The notes beneath the pieces are model-generated. The model worked only from the letters and a program-made list of their open reading frames with translations, was not told where the DNA came from and made no database searches. Of a stretch of DNA of 64,000 nucleotides, positions 48,083-58,948 are shown piece by piece (the stretch's first letter is position 1; each line of letters starts with the position of its first letter). The translations under genes and the position numbers were made by a program. The stretch is from Plasmodium coatneyi (Eukaryota; Apicomplexa; Aconoidasida; Haemosporida; Plasmodiidae): NCBI RefSeq assembly GCF_001680005.1, contig NC_033566.1, positions 248,001 through 312,000 of the forward strand, given 5' to 3'.

Positions 48083-49489
48083 ATGGAAGCAGACTTATTT
48101 TATAAAAACTTCGATAAAGAAATAATCGACAAATATGCCAAGTATATGAACATACAAGACATTCCATGTGATTCGCTGGAGAAGATTTTCCAGACGAAGG
48201 TTTTAATCATCGGCTTGGGAGGACTAGGCTCCCCAGTCTGTCTTTACTTATCCAAATTTGGGTTCAAAGCAATAGGGCTAATTGATGGAGACACAGTGGA
48301 GGTGTCAAATTTGCAGAGGCAAATAATACATGCAGAAAAGCATACCGGAATGAATAAAACGCTGTCCGCCAAATTGACTGTAAAAAACATGGGAAACGAC
48401 GATGCCAATATAAAATGTTACCCATTTTATTTAGACAAAAAAAATGGATTGCAGATTGTGAAGGATTACGATATTGTTGTCGATTGCACCGATAACATTG
48501 CGACCCGATTTTTAATTAATGACCTGTGCGTTTTGTACAAAAAGAAGTTAATTTTCGGGAGTGCGTTAGGCCTATATGGACAGTTAAACGTTTTTAATAT
48601 GACTAAAGAAACTTCCAACTGTTATAGGTGCTTGCAAAACTTCAACAACCACACAGAACAAAATGACTGTGATGAAAATGGAATCCTCTCCACCGTAACT
48701 GGGATTATTGGCATTTTACAGGCCAATGAAGTGATCAAACTTTCCGCTAATTTGCACCAGGAAACTTTGCAAAATTTTTTAACGTACAATAGTTTAGCCA
48801 GTAGGAGGCCATTTGAAACACTCAACATAAATAGAAAAAATCAAAATTGTCTTTGCGCCTGGGGCGACTCTGCAAGGCTGCGGGAGTTCATCGATCGGAA
48901 CGACTACCAAGGTGGGGGTGCCAGCCCGACTGACCTCGCCTGCGTCAGTGGCAAAGGCATATCCGCCTACCAGTACGACATAGGCATTGTCCACTTTCTG
49001 CAGGTCATGAACAACGATTTTTCCTTTTTCCAGTTCCCTGTAGACCATTTATGCATTTTGGACATACGTAAGTACAACAACGCCAATGTGTACGGCTTAA
49101 AGAATTCCATCAAGTGGAGCTTCTACGACATTATGGAATCCATAAATAATTATGCCAACAGCTCCAACCAACTAACTCAGCTAATTCTGGACAAACTACA
49201 AATATCCACACGTACTGGAAATGTAGTTGTCATTGTCATATGCAGACGGGGCATTGATTCTTTGAAGATTGCTAAATATTTTAATAATTTTTTTTTGGTG
49301 GATTCGACAGAGGGGAACAAAACATCTCCCCGTCAGGATTCCTCTACCGACACCACCCTTCAAATTTGCACAAACCAAAAAACGGCCAATAAATCCGATT
49401 TTCAGGACAAGCAGATTTTTACCTACAATATGAAGGGCGGCTACCTGGAGCTTCAAAAAAGGGTGTTTAAAAATTTGCCATTTTTGTAA
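48083..49489 (+). CDS. UBA4: UBA4/MOCS3-like E1 enzyme with C-terminal rhodanese domain
   Basis: From the ATG at 48083 the protein has 468 aa; the frame is open back to 47990. Domain 1 is a ThiF/MoeB-type adenylation domain: GLGGLGSP (ATP loop, residues 44-51), LIDGDTVEVSNLQRQ, zinc-site CYRC (180-183), putative thioester Cys196 and GIIGILQANEVIK. Domain 2 is rhodanese-like, with HLCILDIRKY and the active-site loop CRRGIDS (Cys387) carrying the persulfide. Such proteins adenylate and sulfurate Urm1 (tRNA wobble-uridine thiolation) or MOCS2A (molybdopterin synthesis). Plasmodium is not known to make molybdopterin, so the Urm1 route is more likely (inference). The second zinc pair reads Cys256-x-Cys258 instead of CxxC. 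The true start may lie upstream of an A19 run. Confidence 0.9.
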   Translation: MEADLFYKNFDKEIIDKYAKYMNIQDIPCDSLEKIFQTKVLIIGLGGLGSPVCLYLSKFGFKAIGLIDGDTVEVSNLQRQIIHAEKHTGMNKTLSAKLTVKNMGNDDANIKCYPFYLDKKNGLQIVKDYDIVVDCTDNIATRFLINDLCVLYKKKLIFGSALGLYGQLNVFNMTKETSNCYRCLQNFNNHTEQNDCDENGILSTVTGIIGILQANEVIKLSANLHQETLQNFLTYNSLASRRPFETLNINRKNQNCLCAWGDSARLREFIDRNDYQGGGASPTDLACVSGKGISAYQYDIGIVHFLQVMNNDFSFFQFPVDHLCILDIRKYNNANVYGLKNSIKWSFYDIMESINNYANSSNQLTQLILDKLQISTRTGNVVVIVICRRGIDSLKIAKYFNNFFLVDSTEGNKTSPRQDSSTDTTLQICTNQKTANKSDFQDKQIFTYNMKGGYLELQKRVFKNLPFL

Positions 49490-50914
49490 CCGCGTTGGGG
49501 TGCGATGTCCTGGTGACGAAAAGAATATTCTTTGCAATAACTTGGGAACCTCTCCATATGCGCCCCTTCAAGGGTTATAGCAGAGTGTCTGATCGGCCGT
49601 GCAAATGGCACTTTTCCCGTTGTACGTATTTGTCCTGGGAGCCCCACCTCACTCTGCAGCTTTTATGTGCAACACGAAATTTACATACAGCTGTTACTGC
49701 TCCCCATTTGTTCATCATTTTTTTTTTTTTTTTTTTTTTGTAAATTCTTCCCAACTGTTTGTCTTCTCCAAACAATTCATTTGGCGAAATTGAAATGGCG
49801 CTTCGTCAATTAGGGTAGAAAATTTCGATCTCCATTTTTTACAGTTTTTCCGAGTGTCAAATTTTGAAACAGCTATATGCGACAAAGCGGCAAATCCGTT
49901 TTTGCCTCACCCTTTGTGCCATCACCATATGACATGAATTTCGCAACTTTGAACGAAACATTGTAACGATGTGGAGTTGCCAAAGGGGCGAAAAAGAGCC
50001 GAAAAAAAAAGGCACAAATGTAAATACATATATAATATTAATATACTCATGCGAGTGACGCGCCTTCCCCGCAATTCAGCGGACCTTTTTCCTGCGCCTT
50101 TTTGGACCACAGAAAAAAAAAAAAAAAAAAAAAAATTAACTGCACGTTTTTATTTCAGCTCATTTGTAGTATTAAACACCAATTTTTTTTTCTCTTTTTG
50201 AACCTACAAGGAAGAAACCGATTTAGCATAAAATTGTACGCATGTTTATCCTCACGCTTGTATATGGTTATATGTTAATACCCCTCCGTATTGTAGAATG
50301 GCCTTTTTTTGAATAAGTCTACAGAACTGGCGCGGGCGCCCAGGCCTGACCCGTTAATCAGCTTCACGCCAAAGGGGAGAAAACAGAAGAGTACAGCATA
50401 TTTCCATCACTACCGTCGTCATCATTGGTACCATTTTCTTCATCCCCTTCGCATAGCGTACGCTTCTATTCATCCTTACGAAACATAGGGCAGGGAAGAA
50501 ACGCCGAACCGGATTGACGAAGAAGTATACGCCTATGTACGTTCTACCCTTAGGGCAAAAAAAAAAATAAAAAAAAAACCTCCCATGAGAACGAGGTATA
50601 GCAGTCAAGTACGACGCCATTTTGAGAAGTGAAATAAAACATTTTAAACGGCACGAAATGGTGGGATTCATTTTGAGCCATTTTTTTCCCCCCGAAAATT
50701 AAACTGGAATTCCTTGAACCGTATGCTGCACGTATGTAAATAGAACACTGCACGCATCCGTTCGAACGCCCAGAAGCACATACAGTCGCATAATCCACAT
50801 GCATAGAGCTAGCTTAACACCCGTCCGGCGGTATATGCATAGCATGCATAACCCACTGCAGCGCATCCAACCGAAGAAAAAAAAAACCTTCTACATTACA
50901 ACCACACAGAAGAG
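49490..50914. other. Intergenic region
   Basis: Between two plus-strand genes. A/T runs occur at 49719-49739, 50114-50135, 50560-50578 and 50878-50886. Frames on both strands are short and homopolymer-driven; nothing else is seen. Confidence 0.55.
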
Positions 50915-53143
50915 ATGAATATAAAAGATTTGCTACACAATGAAATTATCATAATAAAAATAACCGAATTTTTGACCATACTGGAAATTCAGAATTTAAT
51001 AATTTCACTGAGGATTAATGTTAAGACGAACTTGTACTTTATGAATGAGTGTCTGTCCATATTGATGGACAAGGAGTACACGGGGGAAGGGGAAGGGGAA
51101 GTGGAAGACGCGAAGGAAAATTCAGGAGTAAAAGACAATGTCGAAAGGACCGGTGAAGAGGCACCCCCCTCTTCAGCTATAGCTGGGTCGAATTTAGGTG
51201 AGAACCAAAATGATAGGCGTAGCCCCTTCGAGGAAAACGAAACACTTGAGGGGAATCCCAATTCGAGTAGCACCTCTGTACAAAATGAGCCCCACCAGAA
51301 CGGGGAAGTAATCGATTTGGTAACCTACGAAGAAGAGTGCGCGAATAATTTGGGGCACCCCCCACTCGAGGAAGCAACAAAGCGAAAGACAAAATCAAAA
51401 CAAAGAAAGTATAAAAACTTCTACGAGAAAAACGTAAAAAAAGTTAGTATCATGCGACCAATTAGGGAATGCTTGAATATCCATTTTTACTCGAAAGGGA
51501 AGAGACCGCTACAAAATACAAACTCCCCAAAAGAAGGAAAGAGATGGTTCAGAAAAATTTGGCTGTACATACATCTGTACCACGAAATAATAGATTTGAA
51601 AAAAAAATTTAAAAAAGGATTTTTTAAAATAAAAAATAATGAAATGGTGCCTAAAAGGAAGACAAAACGGTTTGATCCTTTTCAGCTTTTCAAAATTAAT
51701 GAAAAATTTTATTCCACTTTTGATGCCCCTTGGGTTTCTATATATTTCCAATTCTGCTTAAATGCCATTTGCATATTTTGTCAACAGAAAGTTGATAAAA
51801 ATTCCTTGTGTGTATATTCAGAGAAAATTAATTTAACTGTGTCAAATAAATTGCTTTTAAATTATTTTAATCATATTATAAAATCGGGGGAGCGTAACAT
51901 CCACGTAAACAGGCAGGATAATAATGGTCAGGCGATTACAGATCAGCCCACTGAAGGAGGAGTTGACGAATTGGGGGAGCCCCCACAGAAAAGGAAAAAA
52001 ATAAGCATTGATTCTTCTGAGGATTGTTACGAACTCGATTGTGAGTCTATCAAGGGTCAACACCGTGGTGAGGATTCGGACAATGATGTTCCCAAGGAGG
52101 ATAACGCGGACGCCCGTTCGTCGCGTGGAAGTGTTGACAACCTTCCGGAGGAGGAGAAGAGCAATACCATTTCGATGAAAGACGCGAAGGGTTTCTTCAT
52201 GGAAGATCATAACGGTTCATGCTTCCTAAACGGTGCGATGGATTCCATCTCCATGGAAGACACGGAAGGTTCCCTTATCATGAGAGACATGGATGGGCAC
52301 ATCCCCTGGAAAGACGCAAACGATAGCACCTCCTGCGGGGGAGGAAGCACCTTCGGTGGCATTTCATGGCAGGGCACGAACGATGACGCGCCACACCACC
52401 AGCAGCACGAACAACACATTCAAATCAGAGAAGAATTCCTAGCCGTAAGGAAGACGCACATTTTCTGCGACGATTGCTCAAGGATCCTAGAATACAGAAT
52501 GAACATCAAGTCCATCTTTGAAGCGTTGAAAAAAGATTACGAATTGTTAGAAAAATTGAAAATCATGTCCAAAACGTTTAAAATCCCGAAACATATTTTT
52601 TGTTTGTGTAATTATTTCTTCTTTAAGGACAAATATATTGTGTATTTTAAAAAAGTTTCCAATAATTTGCAAAGTTTGAGAAAAATATTAAAAAAAAAAT
52701 TAATAGACAACTTTATATTCACCTTTTCGCTAAATTTTTACAAATTTGTAATTCGAGCACTGCTAACATGTGATGACAAGGAAGTTTATCGTTTCGAGGA
52801 CATTTTCTTGTTTGGCTTTTACGTCAAATATAAGAATTTACTTAGCATGTTTAACAGCCCCAGGATTATTTATGTGTACTACTCCTTCCATGTCATTTTG
52901 GAAAAAATTAAAAAGCTTAAGCTTCTTTTTAGCCATAAGCATTTCTTAAAGTTGACCCATGATCTACACTTTGACGTCGTCGCGATAATTCAGAAGCTCA
53001 AAAGATCTGATGCCAAGAGGATTTACACAGGCATTTCCAAGTACATATACGAAAATGTGAATGAAGAAATATTTTCCAAGAGCAGCTACGAAGAACTCTA
53101 CATGCACTTTTTCCAGTGCGTCAAGAATTACAAATTTGTCTAG
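50915..53143 (+). CDS. 742-aa conserved-type protein with possible F-box and split Cys pairs
   Basis: A single-exon frame from the ATG at 50915 (MNIKDLLHNEIIIIKITEFL). The first 45 residues look like an F-box: a hydrophobic helix pair with EIIIIKITEFLTILEIQNLIIS, though the usual Leu-Pro start is missing. Acidic or Asn-rich inserts occupy about 55-160 and 330-500. CIFC (286-289) and CDDC (518-521) flank the second insert and could pair to form one zinc site in the folded core. The C-terminal third is helical and Lys/Phe-rich (for example FKIPKHIFCLCNYFFFKDKY). No membrane segment or signal is convincing. If the F-box is real it would recruit an SCF ubiquitin ligase; this is tentative. The next gene to the right is a PIR, so this is the last conserved gene before the variable island. 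Confidence 0.75.
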   Translation: MNIKDLLHNEIIIIKITEFLTILEIQNLIISLRINVKTNLYFMNECLSILMDKEYTGEGEGEVEDAKENSGVKDNVERTGEEAPPSSAIAGSNLGENQNDRRSPFEENETLEGNPNSSSTSVQNEPHQNGEVIDLVTYEEECANNLGHPPLEEATKRKTKSKQRKYKNFYEKNVKKVSIMRPIRECLNIHFYSKGKRPLQNTNSPKEGKRWFRKIWLYIHLYHEIIDLKKKFKKGFFKIKNNEMVPKRKTKRFDPFQLFKINEKFYSTFDAPWVSIYFQFCLNAICIFCQQKVDKNSLCVYSEKINLTVSNKLLLNYFNHIIKSGERNIHVNRQDNNGQAITDQPTEGGVDELGEPPQKRKKISIDSSEDCYELDCESIKGQHRGEDSDNDVPKEDNADARSSRGSVDNLPEEEKSNTISMKDAKGFFMEDHNGSCFLNGAMDSISMEDTEGSLIMRDMDGHIPWKDANDSTSCGGGSTFGGISWQGTNDDAPHHQQHEQHIQIREEFLAVRKTHIFCDDCSRILEYRMNIKSIFEALKKDYELLEKLKIMSKTFKIPKHIFCLCNYFFFKDKYIVYFKKVSNNLQSLRKILKKKLIDNFIFTFSLNFYKFVIRALLTCDDKEVYRFEDIFLFGFYVKYKNLLSMFNSPRIIYVYYSFHVILEKIKKLKLLFSHKHFLKLTHDLHFDVVAIIQKLKRSDAKRIYTGISKYIYENVNEEIFSKSSYEELYMHFFQCVKNYKFV

Positions 53144-55565
53144 CCTGATCAGCGTAATGTTTAGTTATGCCATCTTATGGGGAATTTCCCATTAACATAT
53201 GTATTTGAGCGGAGGAAGGACTACATTCCACGTGTATTGATGTAATTTCCCATCAGCACCTCGTCTCATTACAAATTTTGTACCACTGAGTCAGATTTTT
53301 TTGTGCATTTTATCATGTACACATATTTTTTCCCTTTTTTTAGTCTTCCCCCTCTCCACACAATTGTTTTTTTTTTTAGTGTTTTAACATTTTTAAGTTT
53401 AAAAATTTTTTTTTTTTCCACCCGAATGTCCAACTTTAACCCATTTTGCTTCTATCCAGTGTGTATGAACAGTACATGTGGATTTCTGTTTTGTATGTTT
53501 TTTCTCCTCCGTTGCATCTTCCATGCTTTTCTTTTGATTTCTCCCTTCCTTTTATTCGTTCTTATATATATTTTTTTTATATAACTCACCGCATAACCGT
53601 TCGAGTGAGACCCAGTTTTGTAGTTTTTTTTTTTTTTTTTTTTTAAATAACCAAGGGGGAGATTCTCCTGATTTTTTCGTCCTCTATCTGCATCCCTTAC
53701 CCACGCATATACCTCTATGTGCATGACTGCGGTGACTAAGCCACGTTTGCGAATGTCCACGGGGAGGATGTCGCGAAGGAACATTTCGTGGGAGACCCTT
53801 CGTCTATTTTGAAGATAATGCCAAAAAAAAAAAAAAAAAATAAAATAAAATAAAATAAAATAAAATAAAATAAAATAAAATAAAATAAAATAAAAAGAGC
53901 CAAATGAAGAGGCGAACCGAGCAGAGCTGAGTCGGAGGAACAACCTGTGAGGCGACAGAATTGCTCACGTATGTATGAACAATACACATTTTTAATTTTT
54001 TGAATATTTAACGCCAGTCGTGGTAGAAGGCTCCTTGTTGAAGTCGCCCTGCTGTAGTGTAGGAGTTAGCTGTGCCGAGGCGGCATGTGAGCATTGCAGC
54101 GTTAGACTGAAGGCGCGAACATGTAGGCGTCCAACTGTACAACCATCCCACCGTCGGTACGTTATACGCATGTGTGTAACTGTGCAAAAGTATGCACGCA
54201 TGTAACTATGCACATGTGTGTTAAACCCTAAAGCTGCCCCCCGTTGTTCCCACCGTCATGCCCCCCTTTTTTTCTTCTTTTTTTTTTTTTCCCCTTTTCC
54301 ATATGTTTATTCCCAGTTTCCCCATGTTGTTGATGTACACATACAAAACTTTCCCTGCGCAGCTGCGTGTCGAACTACCTGTGCGTGACTTTCTCTTTCC
54401 CGTGCGTGTCCCGAACCTTACATGCCGTCACGTGATTACCAAAGAGATGTATGCAAGTGGGTCTGCATGCGTGCCTAAATTACGTACCTGCGAAATGTAC
54501 ACCTATATAGATATGACCATCTGCATCTCTGTTTATATTTTCATCTATCCTTTGTACGCGCGTACATATCTGCTTTTTTTCTCTTTTTTTTTTTTGTATG
54601 TGTGTGTTTCTTATGCGTATCACAAAACAGAATTAAAAAAAAGAAAAAAAAGAAAAACAGATGAATCACACAAAATGTCACTCTCGGGAGGAGCACACAC
54701 ATTCCCGCGCAACTGTGTGGTTCTCCTATTACAGCCAAGGAATACACCCTCGTACACGTGAAGAACATGCAAGAGGCGGAACGTATCTAGCGAAGGACAC
54801 ATAGAGAGCACAACCTCGGGCATCGGAAGAAGGAAAAAAAAAAAAAAAAATACAAATTAACGGCATAAAATAAAAGAAGAAAAAACCCTCATCAGCAAAC
54901 GCCCTCCGTCTGCACACTTCACTTTTTTCCATTTTTTTTTTTTTTTTTTTTTTTTCCGCAAAAAGTATGCCCCTCTGTAAAGTCTCACGAATGAGCTTCC
55001 CCTTTTCTTTCTTTTTTTTTTTTTTTTTTCTTTGTTTTCTTTTTTTTCTTGTTTTCTTTTTTTTCTTGTTTTCTTTTTTTTTTCATTTCCTTTTCCTTTT
55101 TTTTTGCACGATGCATGAGACGTGTTTGCGAGGCCACAAAAGTGGTTTTAGAGTAAATAAAAAAAAAGGACAAAATTGGGGAAAAAGAAAAAATGAAAAA
55201 AGAAGGAAGAAAAAGATAGGGAGATCCTTCATTGGGAACGCGCAGAGTCTGCGCAAAGCCTGCGCAGAGGACCGCCCAGCTCAAAAAAGGGGGGGGGAAG
55301 CCAAACCTCATTGGGAACAAAATTTTCCCTCTTTTAAGCTATACTTTGGCCATGTAAGCCCTACATATTTCGCTCACCCCCGAAGCGGACAAAACGGACA
55401 AAGCTGATGCGACAGCAAATCAAGATTATAGAAAAAAAAAAAAAAAAAAGAGAAGAAAAAGGGAAAAATAGAAAAAATGTCATCCGCCTCCTGCACTGTA
55501 TGAATGCTGCGCTTATTTATTGTTCCTTCCCCCCTTCCATTCCCCTTCTTCTTCCCTTCCAGGTG
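53144..55565. other. Convergent intergenic region at the left edge of the PIR island
   Basis: About 2.4 kb without a supported gene. It includes T-rich low-complexity DNA (53570-53645, 54930-54957, 55010-55110), the (TAAAA)11 array and A runs near 54834-54850 and 55431-55449. This is the likely boundary between conserved synteny and the inserted PIR pair. Confidence 0.55.
53841..53895 (+). repeat. (TAAAA)11 microsatellite
   Basis: Eleven perfect TAAAA units directly after an A18 run. Probably polymorphic between isolates. Confidence 0.95.
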
Positions 55566-57246
55566 TTACATGCTCCCATAACCTATATTATTTCTTTGGT
55601 GATGACCTGGTGTATTATTATTATTGGCATTTGTTCCTGCTCCTGTTCTTGTTCTTCCTGTGGCAGACGGCCTTCCGTATGCAGTAGAACGTACTGTAGA
55701 ATCGTCTATTGTGGAACCTGTTTCCGAACTTCCTGTGAAGTCCACTGTTGTTGAAGTGTCTTCTGTGAGTGTGTCGAAATTGCGTTCAGTTGATCTTCTT
55801 TTTCTTCTGCTCTGCCCTGCTCTCTTCCTTCCTCCAAAATGGTTGCGGAACCATGGAGGTATAAGATTATTCTGAGGAAATTTGTTGAAATGGGGGGAGG
55901 AGCGTAAAAATGAGTACTATATTCCTATATATATATGTAGGTCTACATATATGTACTCATATATGTATATACGTATATAATTATGACATGTACATACACA
56001 TACATACATATATCTATATATATGATATATATGTATACAGATAAGTAGATGCAGATATGTAGATGTAGATATGTAGACATACAATGCACGCACATTTCAT
56101 TCTATATATATATTGCGTAAATATAAAACTAATGCCTATATAGAAAAGGTCCATATATAGGAAAGGTCTATATATAGGAATAATGGACTATGAATTATAT
56201 TATTCATATTTCAACTCAAAATTTTTTATCTACCTTATATAATAATAAAGGAGCGGCAGTTACTGCTAATGTACCAAGGATGGAAGAAATAGCCGTTGTC
56301 GTGGTGGAAAGATGGTTGTTATGTGGTAAGTGGGAGGTCAGTGATTCCTTATCCTCACAGGAACATGTTGCACTTTTCTCTTCTGCAGCTGCCTGTTTAC
56401 ATTCCAGTTCTGATAGTTTATTTTTTATTTCGTCTCTATGCTGATCCCAAAATTTAGTACAGTAATCATCATCGGAGCTGTCATTACAATCTGCTTCTAC
56501 AGCATTATAGGTTGTAGTAATTTTCTTTAGGTAATTGGAATATTTCTGCTCACGGGTACTTCCACAGGTCCCTAACTGTTCCTTTATTTCTTCATAATAA
56601 TAGAGGAAATAGTATACGTCCTTTCTGCGATTGAATGTTTTACTGTCAACATCTTTGAATTTAACATTACACTTATATTCGGAAGAAACACCTTGTAGCG
56701 TTTCTTGAATTTTCCCCATGAAGTCGCCTAAATCTGTATTACATGGATCCATGAAGAATTGATACCCCATCCAATAATAAAAGAAATAGCAGGGTGCATC
56801 ACCCTTATTCAGCGAATTTTTCTTCTTCATGTCACATGCGCAACAGTAGGCATTCATGTACGTGTCCGCGGAAGTCTTAAGTCCAGGGTAATCTACTAAC
56901 TTACTGCTTAATTTACCCCTTAAATCTTGAGACCAAGTGTCTTTACAACTACATCCATTCCGATTAGCCCCATTGAACTTATTATTGATACCGGTCTTTG
57001 AACTTATAATCCCTGGAAAGGGAACCAATAACTGTAGCTCACAGGAAAAGGAATATGTACATACATATATGTATATATATATATATATATATAATGCACA
57101 TTCATCATGATTCTATACTGCATTGTGTATAAAATGTACTGTACGTGTACATTATATGTGAACACACATTATTCAAATGGGCCTCTTCCCCCTTCCTTCC
57201 TCCTTTTTGAAATAAAGGAAGGAATAAAGTGTCTTACATCAGCCAT
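55566..57246 (-). CDS. PIR-superfamily variant antigen (kir/vir type), three exons
   Basis: Model complement(55566..55871, 56234..57031, 57238..57246), about 370 aa, all junctions phase 0. Exon 1 is only three codons (MAD) with donor GTAAGA. Exon 2 is the cysteine-rich ectodomain; it has paired Cys motifs (CSCKD, YCCACD), the PIR-type segment KTFNRRKDVYYFLYYYEEI and a closing membrane helix ISSILGTLAVTAAPLLLYK. Exon 3 is the basic, Ser/Thr-rich tail: a WF-containing juxtamembrane stretch, then RRKRRSTERNFDTLTEDTS and a YGSM end. This three-exon layout is standard for PIR genes. Members are multicopy variant proteins linked to the infected red-cell surface. It is head to head with the second PIR. 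No frameshift or stop is seen, so it appears functional. Confidence 0.93.
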
Positions 57247-57736
57247 CTCTTTTTTATGTATGCACCTTAATATGTATAATATATAAACTTCTTCTTCAAA
57301 GGTTCTGTTATATATATAATAGTAAAGTGTCGAAGTTTTTTTGTGTGCTTATTTGTGGTACGTGTATGATTATATGATGAATATGAAATATGAATATGTA
57401 TATAGGGAATTTTGTACTTTCTTTCTTAGGAGTGTATATATATTGCTTAAATCTTAAGCAGTGATAACACTCTATATACACACAAATATGTATGTATGTA
57501 TCAAAATCATTCCATATGTATGACTAACATACAAAGTGGGAGTAAGAATAAAAAATATGTTAAAGGAAGTTGCATAATGGAACAAAGAAAGGAAGATGAA
57601 TGAATAAGGAATGTAATGAAGAAGGGAAGTGCAAACACTTTTGAGTTCCTCTTCCACACGTCCTCTAAAGCATTCTAACCTTTTAATCTATTTTCAAACC
57701 CTCTTTTAACCTTCTAAACCATTTTAACACTTCTTG

Positions 57737-57756
57737 AACCCTAAACCCTGAACCCT
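57737..57756 (+). repeat. Internal telomere-like repeat (CCCTRAA)
   Basis: AACCCTAAACCCTGAACCCT contains consecutive units CCCTAAA and CCCTGAA plus a partial third, matching the Plasmodium telomere repeat GGGTTYA on the opposite strand. Degenerate CTAACC and AAACC copies extend leftwards to about 57676. It lies between two PIR genes and far from any chromosome end visible here. Confidence 0.85.
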
Positions 57757-57920
57757 TTCAAATCGTATAAATTAGATAGAAAAAGAAGGAATATACACAT
57801 AAATGTGATAAAATACAATGTGCACCAAAAAAGAGGTAGCTCACATAGTATGTAGTGCACATTCCACCCAAATAAGTGACCGGTTTGTATCATAATTATA
57901 GGAAAAAAAGTGGGAAAAAG

Positions 57921-57986
57921 AAAAAGAGAAGAAAAGAAAGAAAGAAAAGAAAAGAAAAGAAAAGAAAAGAAAAGAAAAGAGAAAAG
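57921..57986 (+). repeat. GAAAA/GAAA purine tract
   Basis: A strand-asymmetric purine run built from GAAAA and GAAA units, in the shared upstream region of the PIR pair. It has triplex-forming potential and is likely variable in length. Confidence 0.85.
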
Positions 57987-58948
57987 AATAAAGGAGAAGG
58001 GAAGAAGGAACTTTTATTACTACTGAGAAGTCATGAATTAGAGGAGTTGTTATGGTGTAAAATGTTATTATATAGGAATGTGTGAACATTTTTCTTCTCT
58101 TCACACAAATAACACTCACCTAATTGCTTTTAATTATATCTTCTTCCATTCCTTTCCCCATTTAATTCCCCAAGTTCGTGCACACTCTACCTATTACACA
58201 TGAATAAATTCATTTGCACATGTATATGCATGATGAGGTAGGAAGGGAGGAGCGAAGAAATGTTCTTCCTGTGCACATGTACATATAAACTATAGAATAT
58301 CTACATTAAGAAAATTTCATTAATGATTTTTCTAATAATAATAGAAGGGAAACATGAACTTACAATATATCACATGATGAAATGAACGTAAACCTAAAAG
58401 GTCGTGAGGGAGTTGCATTCTAATATATATAGTTAATAACTGGTGAGAAGTGCATGCCTAAATAATAATGGTGCAATATTCTTCGAATAATGTACTACTT
58501 CGAAGAATCTATGAACAATCAATTCCACAGATCACAGTGCAACCATTCCACAATAAAGTACAGCACAATTCAATAGAGTGGTACAGTGAATACATAAATA
58601 AAGGAACGTTGTGTGTAAAGAAAAAAAAAAAGGTGTATGTTTCATCCTCCCTTCTCTTCTTTTTTTGCCTCTACTTTGTTGTTTCAACATATTTGTTCAT
58701 ACTTCTATGCATTAAATATATATACATATACTGATTCTGATACGTACATGTATGTAATGTGGTATATTACTATTATTCAAAAATTAACGAATGTGTAGTG
58801 TTTTTACAGAGTGCAAAATTTCATATGCATACTTTCATAATCACTGTCGAACAAGTATAACCTTTGTATTTCACCCTTCTTTCGAATATATAGGAAAGTT
58901 TAATATAAATTTTACATTATACACACATATAGAAGCATATATGAAACC

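Larger units (their letters stand above)
57247..58948. other. Bidirectional upstream region between the two PIR genes
   Basis: 1.7 kb of AT-rich DNA shared as 5' flank by two outward-reading PIR genes. It contains the telomere-like repeat, a GAAAA purine tract, TATATA-type stretches and paired inverted segments such as ATATTCTTCGAATAATGTACTACTTCGAAGAAT near 58477-58509 (a TTCGAA-centred palindromic area). No coding sequence is supported. It is a plausible shared promoter. Confidence 0.6.

Noticed and set aside
54258..54761. 167-codon plus-strand frame next to the PIR island
   Set aside because: Composition is driven by T-rich low-complexity DNA, with no PIR or other family features.
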